Source: Aliiroseovarius sp. PrR006
GTDB taxonomy: Bacteria; Pseudomonadota; Alphaproteobacteria; Rhodobacterales; Rhodobacteraceae
Direction of reading: 5' to 3'
DNA: 64,000 nt
Assembly (NCBI RefSeq): GCF_010500215.1
Contig: NZ_JAAGOY010000004.1
Span: 1 to 64,000 of the forward strand
Shown: positions 7,295 to 16,232 of the stretch, piece after piece
How the letters are laid out: each line of letters opens with the position of its first letter
Numbering within the stretch: the first letter of the stretch is position 1
The notes under the pieces: generated by a model
The model's database searches: none
What the model was told of the DNA's origin: nothing
The model's input: the letters and a program-made list of their open reading frames with translations, nothing else
Program-made: the position numbers and the translations under genes

Positions 7295-8584
7295 ATGAAA
7301 GATCGTTTGCGGGCCTTGTGGCTTGATCATCTGAGCATTCTGCGCGGCAAATACCTGCCCGGCTCGAAAATTGGCACCGGGGATACGCGGTTCTGTCGGT
7401 CCACTTACGGCGTGCATTACGACAAGGACCTTTTGGACGCGCCAGGGGCGATGATGAAGGAAGGTCTGCCGGATATGGAGCTGCGCTGGCGGGCCGAAGA
7501 CATTCGCGCCGGGTGGGAGGCCTCGACGCAGATCGTCATCGGTGACCTCTATGACCAAGACGGCGTGCCACTGGAGTTGTGCGGACGGCAGGCGCTGAAA
7601 CGTGCGATTGCCGCTTGGGAAGAGCGCGGCCTGAAGCCCATGGTCGGGATCGAGTTGGAGTGCTTTGCCCTGATGGCTAACGAAGTTGGTCGTCTTGTGC
7701 CGTACGATGCGCCGGGTGGCGTGGTCTATGGCACCGGGCCGTTTACCGATCCGCTTCGCTTCACCGACGACATCTGGGAGCGCGCCGAGAAGCTGGGCTT
7801 TAACCTTGAGATGATGACGGGCGAATATGACAGTCCGCAGTTCGAGTTCACCCTGACCTTTGATGAGGCGCTGAAGCACGTGGATGACATCGTGCTGTTT
7901 CGCCAGATGGCGCGCGAGGTCGCATTGGAGCACGGGCTGGTCCTGACCTTCATGCCGAAGCCGATCGCTGAAGCCGGCGGATCCGGCATGCACATCAACT
8001 ATAGCTTCCGGGATCGCTCGGGCGGCAATGCGCTGGACAATGGTCCCGTGGGCGGGCCGGATCACATGAACGATCTGGCGCGCGGCTGTATCTCGGGCCT
8101 GATGCATCACCACAAGGGGCTTGCCGGTCTGGTCGCGCCGACGACGAATTCCTACCAGCGTTTGCAGCCGGGATCGCTGTCAGGCTACTGGCGCAACTGG
8201 GGCGGGGATCACCGCAATGTCACCACCCGGATTTCCGGCGAGGGCGGCGCGAAATCGCGGCTTGAGCACCGGATGGCAGACGCAATGGCCAACCCCTATA
8301 CGGCGGTGGCGGCTGTGTTGCAGGCATCCCTGTTGGGGCTGGAAAACAACTATCCGCTTGGGCCCATCGAGGGCGGCGACGGGTTTGATCGCACCGAGGC
8401 CAAGGAAGGCACGGCTGTGAACCTGAAGGCGGCGATGAACGATCTGGAGGCCGACACTGTGCTGGGCGATCGCGTCGGTCGCTTGTTGGTCGACAACCAT
8501 ATTTTCATGAAGCGCAAAGAGGTTATTAAGACCCGCGACTTGGAAGGCGACGGGCTGCGCGATTTCTATGTGAACTTCGTCTAA
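7295..8584 (+). CDS. Glutamine-synthetase-like gamma-glutamyl ligase
   Basis: The protein has 429 residues. The GS catalytic fold is recognisable: VGIELECFAL (metal-binding glutamates), MMTGEYDSPQFEFTL, GSGMHINYSF (ATP/metal histidine) and RISGEGGAKSRLEHRMADAMANPY near the C-terminus. It is shorter and more divergent than GlnA and lacks the adenylylation loop tyrosine context. Relatives such as PuuA, GmaS and the aniline enzymes join glutamate to an amine. Its position between a P450 and a ferredoxin suggests it activates the amine substrate of this module. AGGGAGG precedes the ATG. Confidence 0.82.
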   Translation: MKDRLRALWLDHLSILRGKYLPGSKIGTGDTRFCRSTYGVHYDKDLLDAPGAMMKEGLPDMELRWRAEDIRAGWEASTQIVIGDLYDQDGVPLELCGRQALKRAIAAWEERGLKPMVGIELECFALMANEVGRLVPYDAPGGVVYGTGPFTDPLRFTDDIWERAEKLGFNLEMMTGEYDSPQFEFTLTFDEALKHVDDIVLFRQMAREVALEHGLVLTFMPKPIAEAGGSGMHINYSFRDRSGGNALDNGPVGGPDHMNDLARGCISGLMHHHKGLAGLVAPTTNSYQRLQPGSLSGYWRNWGGDHRNVTTRISGEGGAKSRLEHRMADAMANPYTAVAAVLQASLLGLENNYPLGPIEGGDGFDRTEAKEGTAVNLKAAMNDLEADTVLGDRVGRLLVDNHIFMKRKEVIKTRDLEGDGLRDFYVNFV

Positions 8585-8610
8585 ACGGAAAGATAACAAG
8601 GAGATACGAG

Positions 8611-8922
8611 ATGAAAGTAACCTGGGTCTTGTCTGGGGGCGAGGAAGTTGTGGCTGACGTCCAGACGGGCGTGAACCTGATGGAAGCCGCCCAAGCGAAC
8701 AATGTCGTGGGCATTCATGGCGAATGCGGGGGCTCTCTGTCCTGCGCCACCTGCCACGTGCATGTGGATGGCGACTGGTTGTCCAAAACCGGCGAAAAGG
8801 GCGATTTCGAAGAGGCGATGCTGGACATGGCGGATGGCGAAGTCACCGATGCCTCGCGCCTGTCCTGCCAGATCGAAGCCTCGGACGCTCTGGACGGCAT
8901 TCGGCTGGTCGTCCCGGTCTGA
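8611..8922 (+). CDS. [2Fe-2S] ferredoxin, adrenodoxin/putidaredoxin type
   Basis: A 103-residue ferredoxin with the cluster ligands Cys39, Cys45, Cys48 (CGGSLSCATC) and Cys86 (RLSCQIEA). The C-x5-C-x2-C pattern is that of adrenodoxin-type proteins that feed bacterial P450s. It is the last intact gene of the P450-ligase-ferredoxin run, 26 bp after the ligase, with AAGGAG before its ATG. It probably reduces the P450 encoded upstream. Confidence 0.92.
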   Translation: MKVTWVLSGGEEVVADVQTGVNLMEAAQANNVVGIHGECGGSLSCATCHVHVDGDWLSKTGEKGDFEEAMLDMADGEVTDASRLSCQIEASDALDGIRLVVPV

Positions 8923-8973
8923 AGCTTGTGTGATCCGCCTGTGCTACACTTGTCGCAAAGGGAGGATCACATT

Positions 8974-9132
8974 ACGCATCTCGGAGCGTTCTCGGTCAGC
9001 CTTGGCGTCAAGGATCTGGCCGCATCAAGGGTGTTTTGCGAGGTGCTGGGCTTCACCGCCTATGCCGGTACTGAAGAACGCAATTATCTGATCATGAGGA
9101 ACGGCGACACTCTGGCGGCTTCCCCATTTTGA
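8974..9132 (+). pseudogene. Decayed VOC/glyoxalase-fold gene
   Basis: [26 protein letters not shown]...[11 protein letters not shown] is the first half of a VOC-family protein, which normally begins [14 protein letters not shown] and runs beyond 110 residues. Here the expected start codon is ACG (8974-8976), correctly placed after a GGGAGG ribosome site, and the frame ends after 52 codons, before the second beta-alpha-beta-beta-beta unit. Loss of both the start codon and the second half indicates a broken gene. It follows the ferredoxin and may once have belonged to the operon. Confidence 0.7.
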
Positions 9133-9147
9133 TCGACCAACACAGAT

Positions 9148-9173
9148 AAAGGCCGCCCGGTCGGGGCGGCCTT
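9148..9173. terminator. Bidirectional terminator
   Basis: AAAGGCCGCCC and GGGCGGCCTTT form a GC-rich stem with a short loop, between the VOC remnant and the convergent aminotransferase gene. It can serve both directions, though T-tracts are short. Confidence 0.7.
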
Positions 9174-9194
9174 TCTGTTGGTTTTGGCAGAGGC

Positions 9195-10547
9195 TTAGAC
9201 GGCGGCGAAGCCCGCTTTCAGTGCGCGCAGGATGGTCTGCACGTCGTCCGAGGTCAGCACCAGCGGCGGTGACATGATGACGTTCGGACCCGAGACGCGT
9301 ACCATCGCACCGTTCTGATAGGCGACCTCTTGCAATGTGCCGATGGTCTTCTTGTCAATCGGTGCCTTGGTGGCCGGATCAGAGACCAGCTCCAGCGCGC
9401 ACATCAATCCGTGCCCCCCGCGCACATCGCCGATGATGTCATAGGCCGCGCCAAGTTCTTGCAGGCCCGCAAACAGCTCGGCGCCACGTGCGGCGGCGTT
9501 TTCGTTTACCTTCAGGCGCACGGTTTCCTCCATACAGGCCACGGCAGCGGCCGCGCCGACCGGGTGGCCCGAATAGGTGTAGCCGTGGCCGATTGCGGCG
9601 GCACCGGTCGTATCTTTTTCAAAGGTTTCAACCACATGGTCGGCAATCATCACCGCGCCGAAAGGGAAATAACCATTGGTGATCGCCTTGGCGGTACACA
9701 TGAAATCAGGCTGCACGCCCCAGTACCGGCTGCCCGACCAGCCCCCGGTACGACCAAAGGCGGTGATGACCTCGTCCGCGATCAGAAGGATCCCGTGTTT
9801 CGAGCAGATCTCGCGCGCGCCCGGCATGAAACTTTCATGGGGGGGGATGACGCCGCCTGCACCCAGAATGGGCTCCATGATCATCGCGGCGATGGTGTTT
9901 GCGCCTTGGAATGCGATCTCGTCTTCCATCGCCTGCAGGCACAGTTGGGCTAGACGCTCGGGGTCCGTTTCGTTGAACGGGTTGCGATAGGTGTAGGGTG
10001 CCGGGATGTGATAGCAGCCGGGCAGAAGCGGTTCATACTGGGTGCGGAAATTGGCGTTCCCGTTCACCGACGCGCCGCCCATATGGGTGCCGTGATAGCC
10101 CTTCTTCAGGCTCAGGAACTTGGTGCGGCCCGTGTCGCCCTTCACCTTGTGATACTGGCGCGCCAGACGCAGCGCAGTTTCAACACTGTCCGATCCGCCC
10201 GACGTGTAAAACGCCCGCGTCAGCCCGTCCGGCGCGAAGAAATCACGCAGGAGTTCCGACAGCTCGATCACCTTGTCATTGGTAGTGCCGCGGAAGGTGG
10301 AGTAGTAGGGCAGAATGTCCAACTGGGCCGAGATCGCGTCCTTGATGGGCTGGTTCGAAAATCCAAGATTCACGTTCCACAGCCCGCCCACGGCGTCGAC
10401 GACCTCGTGCCCGTCGACGTCTTTGATCTTTACGCCAGAGGCGCCGGTGATGATGGTCGGCGGGTTTTGAAGGCTGTCGGCGGGATGCGCCATTGGATGC
10501 CAGAGCGAACGGGCGTTCTTTTCTTTCAGAAAGTTGGAATCTTTCAT
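9195..10547 (-). CDS. Class III (omega-type) aminotransferase
   Basis: A 450-residue PLP aminotransferase: YTSGGSDSVETALRLARQY and KKGYHGTHMGG bind PLP phosphate, LLIADEVITAFGRTG holds the cofactor aspartate, and FMCTAKAITNGYFPFGA carries the PLP lysine. Such enzymes move amino groups from amines or beta-amino acids to pyruvate; the closest general class is the omega-transaminase/beta-alanine:pyruvate group. Its start overlaps the IclR stop by 4 bp, so the two genes are co-translated. It is distinct from tpa. Its likely role is in the neighbouring amine pathway, but the substrate is not visible. Confidence 0.85.
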   Translation of the reverse strand: MKDSNFLKEKNARSLWHPMAHPADSLQNPPTIITGASGVKIKDVDGHEVVDAVGGLWNVNLGFSNQPIKDAISAQLDILPYYSTFRGTTNDKVIELSELLRDFFAPDGLTRAFYTSGGSDSVETALRLARQYHKVKGDTGRTKFLSLKKGYHGTHMGGASVNGNANFRTQYEPLLPGCYHIPAPYTYRNPFNETDPERLAQLCLQAMEDEIAFQGANTIAAMIMEPILGAGGVIPPHESFMPGAREICSKHGILLIADEVITAFGRTGGWSGSRYWGVQPDFMCTAKAITNGYFPFGAVMIADHVVETFEKDTTGAAAIGHGYTYSGHPVGAAAAVACMEETVRLKVNENAAARGAELFAGLQELGAAYDIIGDVRGGHGLMCALELVSDPATKAPIDKKTIGTLQEVAYQNGAMVRVSGPNVIMSPPLVLTSDDVQTILRALKAGFAAV

Positions 10548-11350
10548 GTCAGCTCGCTTTCTACAGGAGAGTCTGTGGGATTGATTTTGGGAAAACTGTC
10601 GGGTGGAAAGCCCCCCAGCACGCGCGTGGTGCGGCGGGCTGCGAGGGCGAGTTCGGTTTGGATGGTTGATCTTAGCTCGTCGGTCATACGCGAGACGGGG
10701 GCCGCGACGGCTATTGCGCCGATGCAGTTTGACCCGGCGTCGAAAATTGGCACAGCATGGGAATAGACATCTTGCTCGTAGCCGCCAACGGACCGCGCCA
10801 TGCCATGCTCGCGGATTTTCGGAAGAAGGGCGCGGATTGCTTCGGGATCGGTCACGGTTTCCGGCGTGCGTACCACCAGCGGTTTGTTCAGCACGGCGTC
10901 AACAAAGGGGGCGGGGGAAAAGGCCAAGACGGCCAGACCGGAGCCGGTGGAGTGCAGCTCGAGCACCTCGGCATCTTCCATCATCACCATCGTGCCATGC
11001 TTGTGCGCATAGCTATAGGCAAGGTTGGAAAGAACCTCGCCATTCAAGAGCGACATATGCGAGGTCTCGCCGGTTAACTCGCTAAGTTTCGTCAGTTCAG
11101 CCAGAGCCAATTCGCGCATGGGAACGGCTTTTTCGCGCAGGGCAGCGAGCCGCAGAAAGGCCGGACCAAGACGATATTCACGCCCCGCGCCCACCTGTTC
11201 AACGAATCCATGATCTGCCAGTTCGCCCATCAGGCGATAGACGGTGGCCTTGTTCATACCCGACAGGCGCGCCAGGTCGCTCAGGCCAATCTGGGACTGT
11301 GCGCGGCTGAAATAATTAAGCAATGACAGTGCTTTGGATGCTGTTCCCAT
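10544..11350 (-). CDS. IclR-family transcriptional regulator
   Basis: The protein has 268 residues. An N-terminal HTH (KALSLLNYFSRAQSQIGLSDLARLSGMNKATVYRLMGELADHGFV) is followed by the IclR effector domain (GETSHMSLLNGEV, GYEQDVYSHAVPIFD, IGAIAVAAP). IclR proteins sense small organic acids. It shares an operon with the aminotransferase and is divergent from the TctCBA-type transporter, so it probably controls both. The start at 11350, after GGAAG, gives the usual IclR length; longer readings reach 11452. Confidence 0.85.
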   Translation of the reverse strand: MGTASKALSLLNYFSRAQSQIGLSDLARLSGMNKATVYRLMGELADHGFVEQVGAGREYRLGPAFLRLAALREKAVPMRELALAELTKLSELTGETSHMSLLNGEVLSNLAYSYAHKHGTMVMMEDAEVLELHSTGSGLAVLAFSPAPFVDAVLNKPLVVRTPETVTDPEAIRALLPKIREHGMARSVGGYEQDVYSHAVPIFDAGSNCIGAIAVAAPVSRMTDELRSTIQTELALAARRTTRVLGGFPPDSFPKINPTDSPVESELT

Positions 11351-11425
11351 TGGGTCTTCCGGTTGGTTTCCGCGCTTGCTTTCTGGCGAGCTGCGCAGTT
11401 TTTCATTCACATGTTCATTGTTTTG

Positions 11426-11452
11426 TTGACAGGAATCACTCCCGTCTGTCAA
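11426..11452. promoter_or_regulatory. Inverted repeat, candidate IclR operator
   Basis: TTGACAG (11426-11432) and CTGTCAA (11446-11452) are perfect 7-bp arms with a 13-bp spacer, in the divergent region between the IclR gene and tctC. Each arm contains a TTGACA, so it could double as a -35 element on each strand. Binding of the neighbouring IclR regulator is inferred. Confidence 0.5.
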
Positions 11453-11525
11453 TCTATTTTAAAACCGATGGTTCGAATATTGAACCGATGCAAGAATTCT
11501 GATCTGACGAAACAGGGAGACCGTC

Positions 11526-12467
11526 ATGAACACCAAATCCATTCTGGCTGGCGCGCTGGCCGTAACCGCATCCATGGTCGCGGCACCCGCGATGGCCGAA
11601 TATCCGGAAAAGCCGGTCAGCTTCATCGTCCCATGGCCTCCGGGTGATCTGGAAGACGTGCTGACCCGCATGATCGCGGAAGACTTCCAGGCCGAGTACG
11701 GCGTATCAGCTGCTGTTGTGAACAAACCAGGCGGGGGTGGCGGCCCATTCCCTGGAGCGATCGACGTGGCAACGGCTCCAGCTGATGGTTACACCATCGG
11801 CAGCTTCGTACCCGCAGTGCCGGTGATCGGCCACGAGATCGGCATTGACGAGCTGGCCCCGGCCAAATTCGACCCGATCGGCATCTTCCTGACCTATCCC
11901 TTCGTGGTCGCGACCTCGGGCGACGCGCCTTATAGTTCGATGGCCGAGCTTGCTGACTATGCCAAGGAAAACGACGTGGCGCTGGGCCATTTCGGTGACG
12001 TGCTGACGCCGACGCAGGTGACCAAAGCCTACGCAAAGAATGCTGGTTTTGAGTGGGGGTCGGACGCGGCGTTTGACGCACTGGACTGCAACACGCTGGC
12101 CTCGGGCGACGCAGACGTGATCAACACCACGTTGCAGCTGATCCTGCCCTGCCTTGATGACGTAAAAGTCCTGATGGCCGTCACCGACGAGCGTATCAGC
12201 CTTGTGCCGGACACGCCCACCATTGGCGAACTGGACGCTCAGCTGAACATCGCCCTGTGGAACGGCCTGTTCGTAACCAAGGATACCCCGGCAGATGTGC
12301 GCGAGAAGATCGCCGCCGTTGCTGCTAAAACTGTGATGAGCGAACGTGCTCAAGCGGTTGCCAAGGAAACCGGTGCGCTGGTGTACTGGATGGATGCTGA
12401 AGCCTCGGCCGCACGGATCGCTGGCGATCAGGAAACCGGTGCCGTGATCAGCGGGATCCTTGAGTAA
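11526..12467 (+). CDS. tctC: TctC/Bug-type periplasmic binding protein
   Basis: The protein has 313 residues. A Sec signal peptide (MNTKSILAGALAVTASMVAAPAMA) cleaves before EYPEKP. KPVSFIVPWPPGDLEDVLTRMIA and VVNKPGGGGG are the typical Bug-fold opening. It is the binding subunit of a tripartite tricarboxylate transporter, followed by the small and large membrane subunits. These systems import citrate and other carboxylates or related compounds; the ligand here is unknown. It is divergent from the IclR regulator, with an AGGGAG ribosome site. Confidence 0.88.
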   Translation: MNTKSILAGALAVTASMVAAPAMAEYPEKPVSFIVPWPPGDLEDVLTRMIAEDFQAEYGVSAAVVNKPGGGGGPFPGAIDVATAPADGYTIGSFVPAVPVIGHEIGIDELAPAKFDPIGIFLTYPFVVATSGDAPYSSMAELADYAKENDVALGHFGDVLTPTQVTKAYAKNAGFEWGSDAAFDALDCNTLASGDADVINTTLQLILPCLDDVKVLMAVTDERISLVPDTPTIGELDAQLNIALWNGLFVTKDTPADVREKIAAVAAKTVMSERAQAVAKETGALVYWMDAEASAARIAGDQETGAVISGILE

Positions 12468-12545
12468 TCCCATCTTATACGATCTTTGGCGGGGCTGGCT
12501 TTGGCTGGCCCCGTGTGACGCATACGCCCCCGGAAAGCGCCCGAT

Positions 12546-13235
12546 ATGAGCGATGAGATCACAGAACATCCAGACCGGCCACAGCGCGGTCAAGTGTTGT
12601 TCGCGGCCCTGTTTTTGATCTGTGCCACGCTTTTGCTGGCCGCCATTGAAGATCAAACCAAGTGGCTGAAAGGCAAAGACTTCTTCGCACAACCTAGGTT
12701 CTGGCCGGGGATTGGTGTTGGCGGCATGGTGTTGTTCACTGCACTGCATTTTTGGCATCTGCCGCGTAAACAACGCCGCCTGCCGCGCTGGATGCGTGAA
12801 GCGGATTGGTTCCAATGGGCCGAAAGCTTGTCTTGGGCGGTATTGGCGATAGGTCTGTCACTATGGCTTGGCCCAATAGGCGCGGCCCCCATCGTGTTTC
12901 TGGTCGCTGTCATCCGTGTGACGTGGCTGTACCAACACTGGACGGACCGGCGCGAAGCCAAAATCTGGGCGTCTGTTTTCGAGTGGGCGGGATGGTTCTT
13001 AGCCTACGTCATATTGGTGCCGTTGATCGGCTATTTACCGGTTACAATCGCGTTCTCGCTGATCCTGACATGGCGGGTGGGTTACCGCTCGCGCTTGATG
13101 ATGTGGAGCGCGGGTGTCTTTGCGGTTTTAGTCGTGCTGATCTTTAAAAGCTTCTTGCAAGTAAAGATCCCCGGCGCGGCCATCTATGAATACCTTCCGG
13201 GCGCGCTGCGCTCGTTCTTCATCCTGAATTTCTGA
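12546..13235 (+). CDS. tctB: TctB-type small membrane subunit of TTT transporter
   Basis: A 229-residue membrane protein with four hydrophobic segments, one after the N-terminal QRGQVLFAALFLICATLLLAAI and others around GIGVGGMVLFTALHF, LSWAVLAIGLSLWLG and FLAYVILVPLIGYLPVTIAFSLIL. This matches TctB, the least conserved subunit of tripartite tricarboxylate transporters, and the gene lies between tctC and tctA as usual. The stop is 7 bp before the tctA start. It is longer than typical TctB (about 150 residues) because of an extended C-terminal half. Confidence 0.8.
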   Translation: MSDEITEHPDRPQRGQVLFAALFLICATLLLAAIEDQTKWLKGKDFFAQPRFWPGIGVGGMVLFTALHFWHLPRKQRRLPRWMREADWFQWAESLSWAVLAIGLSLWLGPIGAAPIVFLVAVIRVTWLYQHWTDRREAKIWASVFEWAGWFLAYVILVPLIGYLPVTIAFSLILTWRVGYRSRLMMWSAGVFAVLVVLIFKSFLQVKIPGAAIYEYLPGALRSFFILNF

Positions 13236-13242
13236 GGGCAGC

Positions 13243-14883
13243 ATGGACCTGATCTACGACTTTCTTGCGCAAGTGCAGGCCAGTTCCTCGGTTCTGGCCC
13301 GCTGGGACGTGGTGCTGGCGCTTTTGGTGGGTTCGGTCGGCGGTGTGCTGATCGGCGCGATTCCCGGGGTTGGCCCCGCGGTGGCCATCGCGATCTTGCT
13401 GCCGGCCACGTTCAGCATGGACCCCATTGTCGGGCTGACCGTGCTTTTGGGCATCTATGGCAGTTCGATGTATGGCGGATCCATTCCCGCGATCCTGATC
13501 AACACGCCGGGCACGGCGGTGAATGCGTTGACCACTTACGATGGTTACCCGATGACCACCCGTGGCGAGGCACGCCGCGCGCTGTCTCTGGCCTATAGCT
13601 CGTCCTTCTTTGGCGGCATCTTCTCGGTCGTGTGCCTGATCTTCTTCGCGCCCATTCTGGCGAAAATCGCCCCCATGTTCGGCTCGCGTGAGATCTTCTT
13701 GGCGGCGCTTCTGGGCATCATCCTCGTTGTCACCGCACACCGGAAACATACGCTGATTGCGGCGGCGATGGCGTGTTTTGGCATCTGGCTGAATACCATC
13801 GGCCTGCACTCGGCCAGCTTCTCCAAGCGCTATACCTTTGACCAAAGCTGGTTGTCGGGTGGGGTGAACCTGATCGTCGTTGTGCTGGGGCTTTTTGCAC
13901 TGTCGCAGGCGTTTACGCTGTTGCACGGAGATGATGAGAAAGTCCGCCTGACCAAGCTGAAAGGCAGCTTCTTCCAAGGCTTCCGTGAGCTGGCCCGCCA
14001 TCCGCGCATCGCAGGTATTTCGGCCACCTTCGGTGTGGTTATGGGCATGATCCCCGGCGTGGGCGAGTTCACCGCGCAGTTTATGTCCTACACCTATGCG
14101 CAGAAGTCGTCGAAGCGTCCCGAGGACTTTGGGCACGGATCGTCAGAAGGTCTGATCGCCGCCGAGACCGCCAATAACGCGGTCCCCGGTGCCGCGATGG
14201 TCCCGCTTCTGGCGCTGGGCATCCCCGGTGAAGCGCTGACGGCGATGATGCTGTCGGTCTTCTATGTCCATAACGTGATCCCCGGCCCACAGCTGTTCCA
14301 GAATGACATGGACTTTGTCGTGGCGCTCTACCTCGCGCTTCTGATCCTGAATGTACTTGTGGTGGCCTTCTTGTTGGTCGCAACCAATCAGTTGATCAAG
14401 GTGGTGAAGATCCCCAATCGCTTCTTGGGTGTGTGCATTTTGGTTCTCAGCTTCGTGGGCGTCTACTCGCTCCGCAACTCGCTGACCGACTGCATCATCG
14501 CCGCCGCTTTTGGCATCTTCGGCTTCATCATGAAACGTATGCAGCTGCCAGTTGTGCCCATCGTTCTGGGCATGGTTCTGGGCGGCATCATGGAAGTGAA
14601 ACTGCGCAGCGCCATGGCGCGCGTGAAAACCCCGCTTGATTTCATTGATCGCCCAATTGCGGCGATCCTATTCGGAATGATTGTCCTTGTCCTTCTCCTG
14701 CATTTCCGCCGGGTCTGGCTGGACTACAAAGAAAGAAAGACCGACGAATGGCAGATCAGTCACGCATCAACGAGCTTTCCAGCCATCCTATCGCGCCGCA
14801 GAAACTATATATTGACGGAGCGTGGCAAGAAGCTGAGGGCGAAGCGCAAGACGTTCTCTCGCCGATTGACGGACAAAGACTGA
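13243..14883 (+). CDS. tctA: TctA-type large membrane subunit of TTT transporter
   Basis: The protein has 546 residues and many membrane spans. It carries TctA signature loops: IGAIPGVGPAVAIAILLP near the N-terminus, YGGSIPAILINTPGTAVNA, and the second-half repeat MGMIPGVGEFTAQFMSY. GEALTAMM and AMVPLLALGIPGE mark the usual conserved region. TctA proteins are usually near 500 residues. Here the last 45 codons (from 14748) read through the start of the aldehyde dehydrogenase gene and give a tail rich in Lys and Arg. This may be a true overlap or the result of a lost stop codon. Confidence 0.88.
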   Translation: MDLIYDFLAQVQASSSVLARWDVVLALLVGSVGGVLIGAIPGVGPAVAIAILLPATFSMDPIVGLTVLLGIYGSSMYGGSIPAILINTPGTAVNALTTYDGYPMTTRGEARRALSLAYSSSFFGGIFSVVCLIFFAPILAKIAPMFGSREIFLAALLGIILVVTAHRKHTLIAAAMACFGIWLNTIGLHSASFSKRYTFDQSWLSGGVNLIVVVLGLFALSQAFTLLHGDDEKVRLTKLKGSFFQGFRELARHPRIAGISATFGVVMGMIPGVGEFTAQFMSYTYAQKSSKRPEDFGHGSSEGLIAAETANNAVPGAAMVPLLALGIPGEALTAMMLSVFYVHNVIPGPQLFQNDMDFVVALYLALLILNVLVVAFLLVATNQLIKVVKIPNRFLGVCILVLSFVGVYSLRNSLTDCIIAAAFGIFGFIMKRMQLPVVPIVLGMVLGGIMEVKLRSAMARVKTPLDFIDRPIAAILFGMIVLVLLLHFRRVWLDYKERKTDEWQISHASTSFPAILSRRRNYILTERGKKLRAKRKTFSRRLTDKD

Positions 14884-16232
14884 CCACGATTGCGCGGGCG
14901 TCCGCTGCGGATGTGGACCGCGCGGTTGCGGCGGCACGGCGGGCCTTTGACGACGGGCGCTGGTCACGAGCAGCTCCTGCGTATCGCAAGAAGGTGCTGC
15001 ACAAGCTGGCCGATTTGATCGAGGCCAACGCGCTGGAACTGGCCGTTCTGGGCGTGCGCGACAACGGGACCGAGATCGGCATGGCCCTGAAGGCCGAGCC
15101 GGGATCGGCGGCAGGCACCTTCCATTATTATGCCGAGGCATTGGACAAGGTCTATGGCGAGATTGCCCCGACTGCGGGTGATGTGCTGGGTCTTGTGCAC
15201 AAAGAACCCGTGGGCGTCGTGGGCGCGATTGTGCCGTGGAACTTCCCGCTGATGATTGGGGCGTGGAAACTTGCACCCGCGCTGGCGGCGGGGAACTCGG
15301 TGGTGTTGAAGCCGGCCGAAACCGCGTCGCTGTCGCTGCTGAAGCTTGCGGAATTGGCTGCCGAGGCCGGACTGCCCGACGGCGTGTTGAACGTCGTCAC
15401 CGGGGCAGGGTCCGTCACGGGCGAGGCTCTGGCCATGTCGATGGATGTGGACGTTCTGGTCTTTACTGGCTCCGGCGGGGTCGGGCGGCGGCTGTTGGAA
15501 TATTCGGCGCGCTCGAACCTGAAACGCTGTTATCTGGAGCTTGGCGGCAAGTCCCCCAATGTTGTCTTCGCAGACGCGCCGGATCTTGAGCATGCAGCTA
15601 AGGTTTCGGCAGCTGGTATCTTCCGCAATGCCGGGCAGGTCTGCGTGGCAGGTTCGCGTCTGTTGGTCGAAGAGAGCATCCATGATGAATTTGTCGAAGC
15701 GCTCTCGCGCCATGCCGCCGCGATGAAGGTTGGCAACCCTCTGGACCTGACCACCAATATCGGTGCGGTGAACAACCTGACCCAGTTGGAGGGCAACCTG
15801 AACTTCGTGACGAAAGCCGTGGCCGAGGGTGCCGAGATCGCGCTGGGCGGTTCGCGCATCATGGAGGACACCGGCGGCTATTTCATGGAGCCGACCGTGT
15901 TGAAAGGCGTGAAGCCGCAAGACAACGTGGCCCAGAACGAAGTGTTTGGGCCGGTGCTGGCGGTCACACCGTTCAAATCCGACGCAGAAGCCGTCGCCAT
16001 CGCCAACTCGACGAAGTTCGGTTTGGCAGCAGGGGTTTGGACGTCGAACCTCAGCCGTGCGCATAACATGGTGCGCGACATTCAGGCGGGCGTTGTCCAC
16101 GTGAATACTTACGGTGGATCGGACGGGACCGTGCCGCTTGGCGGGGTCAAGCAATCGGGCAACGGCCATGACAAGTCGATGCACGCCTTCGACAAGTATT
16201 TCGACCTCAAGACAGCATGGATGCAGCTATGA
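14748..16232 (+). CDS. PuuC-like NAD(P)-dependent aldehyde dehydrogenase
   Basis: A 494-residue ALDH. Conserved: VPWNFPLMIGAWKLAPALAAGN (cofactor pocket), FTGSGGVGRR, catalytic Glu in LELGGKSPN and Cys about residue 300 in FRNAGQVCVAGSR. Features such as ALDKVYGE, the GGKSPNVVFADAPDLEHAA stretch and GNGHDKSMHAFDKYFDLKTAW at the end resemble gamma-glutamyl-gamma-aminobutyraldehyde dehydrogenase (PuuC). That suits oxidation of a gamma-glutamyl aldehyde in the same region. KLYIDGAW at residue 20 requires a start near 14748, so the 136-bp overlap with tctA is real unless the tctA frame is damaged. Confidence 0.85.
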   Translation: MADQSRINELSSHPIAPQKLYIDGAWQEAEGEAQDVLSPIDGQRLTTIARASAADVDRAVAAARRAFDDGRWSRAAPAYRKKVLHKLADLIEANALELAVLGVRDNGTEIGMALKAEPGSAAGTFHYYAEALDKVYGEIAPTAGDVLGLVHKEPVGVVGAIVPWNFPLMIGAWKLAPALAAGNSVVLKPAETASLSLLKLAELAAEAGLPDGVLNVVTGAGSVTGEALAMSMDVDVLVFTGSGGVGRRLLEYSARSNLKRCYLELGGKSPNVVFADAPDLEHAAKVSAAGIFRNAGQVCVAGSRLLVEESIHDEFVEALSRHAAAMKVGNPLDLTTNIGAVNNLTQLEGNLNFVTKAVAEGAEIALGGSRIMEDTGGYFMEPTVLKGVKPQDNVAQNEVFGPVLAVTPFKSDAEAVAIANSTKFGLAAGVWTSNLSRAHNMVRDIQAGVVHVNTYGGSDGTVPLGGVKQSGNGHDKSMHAFDKYFDLKTAWMQL

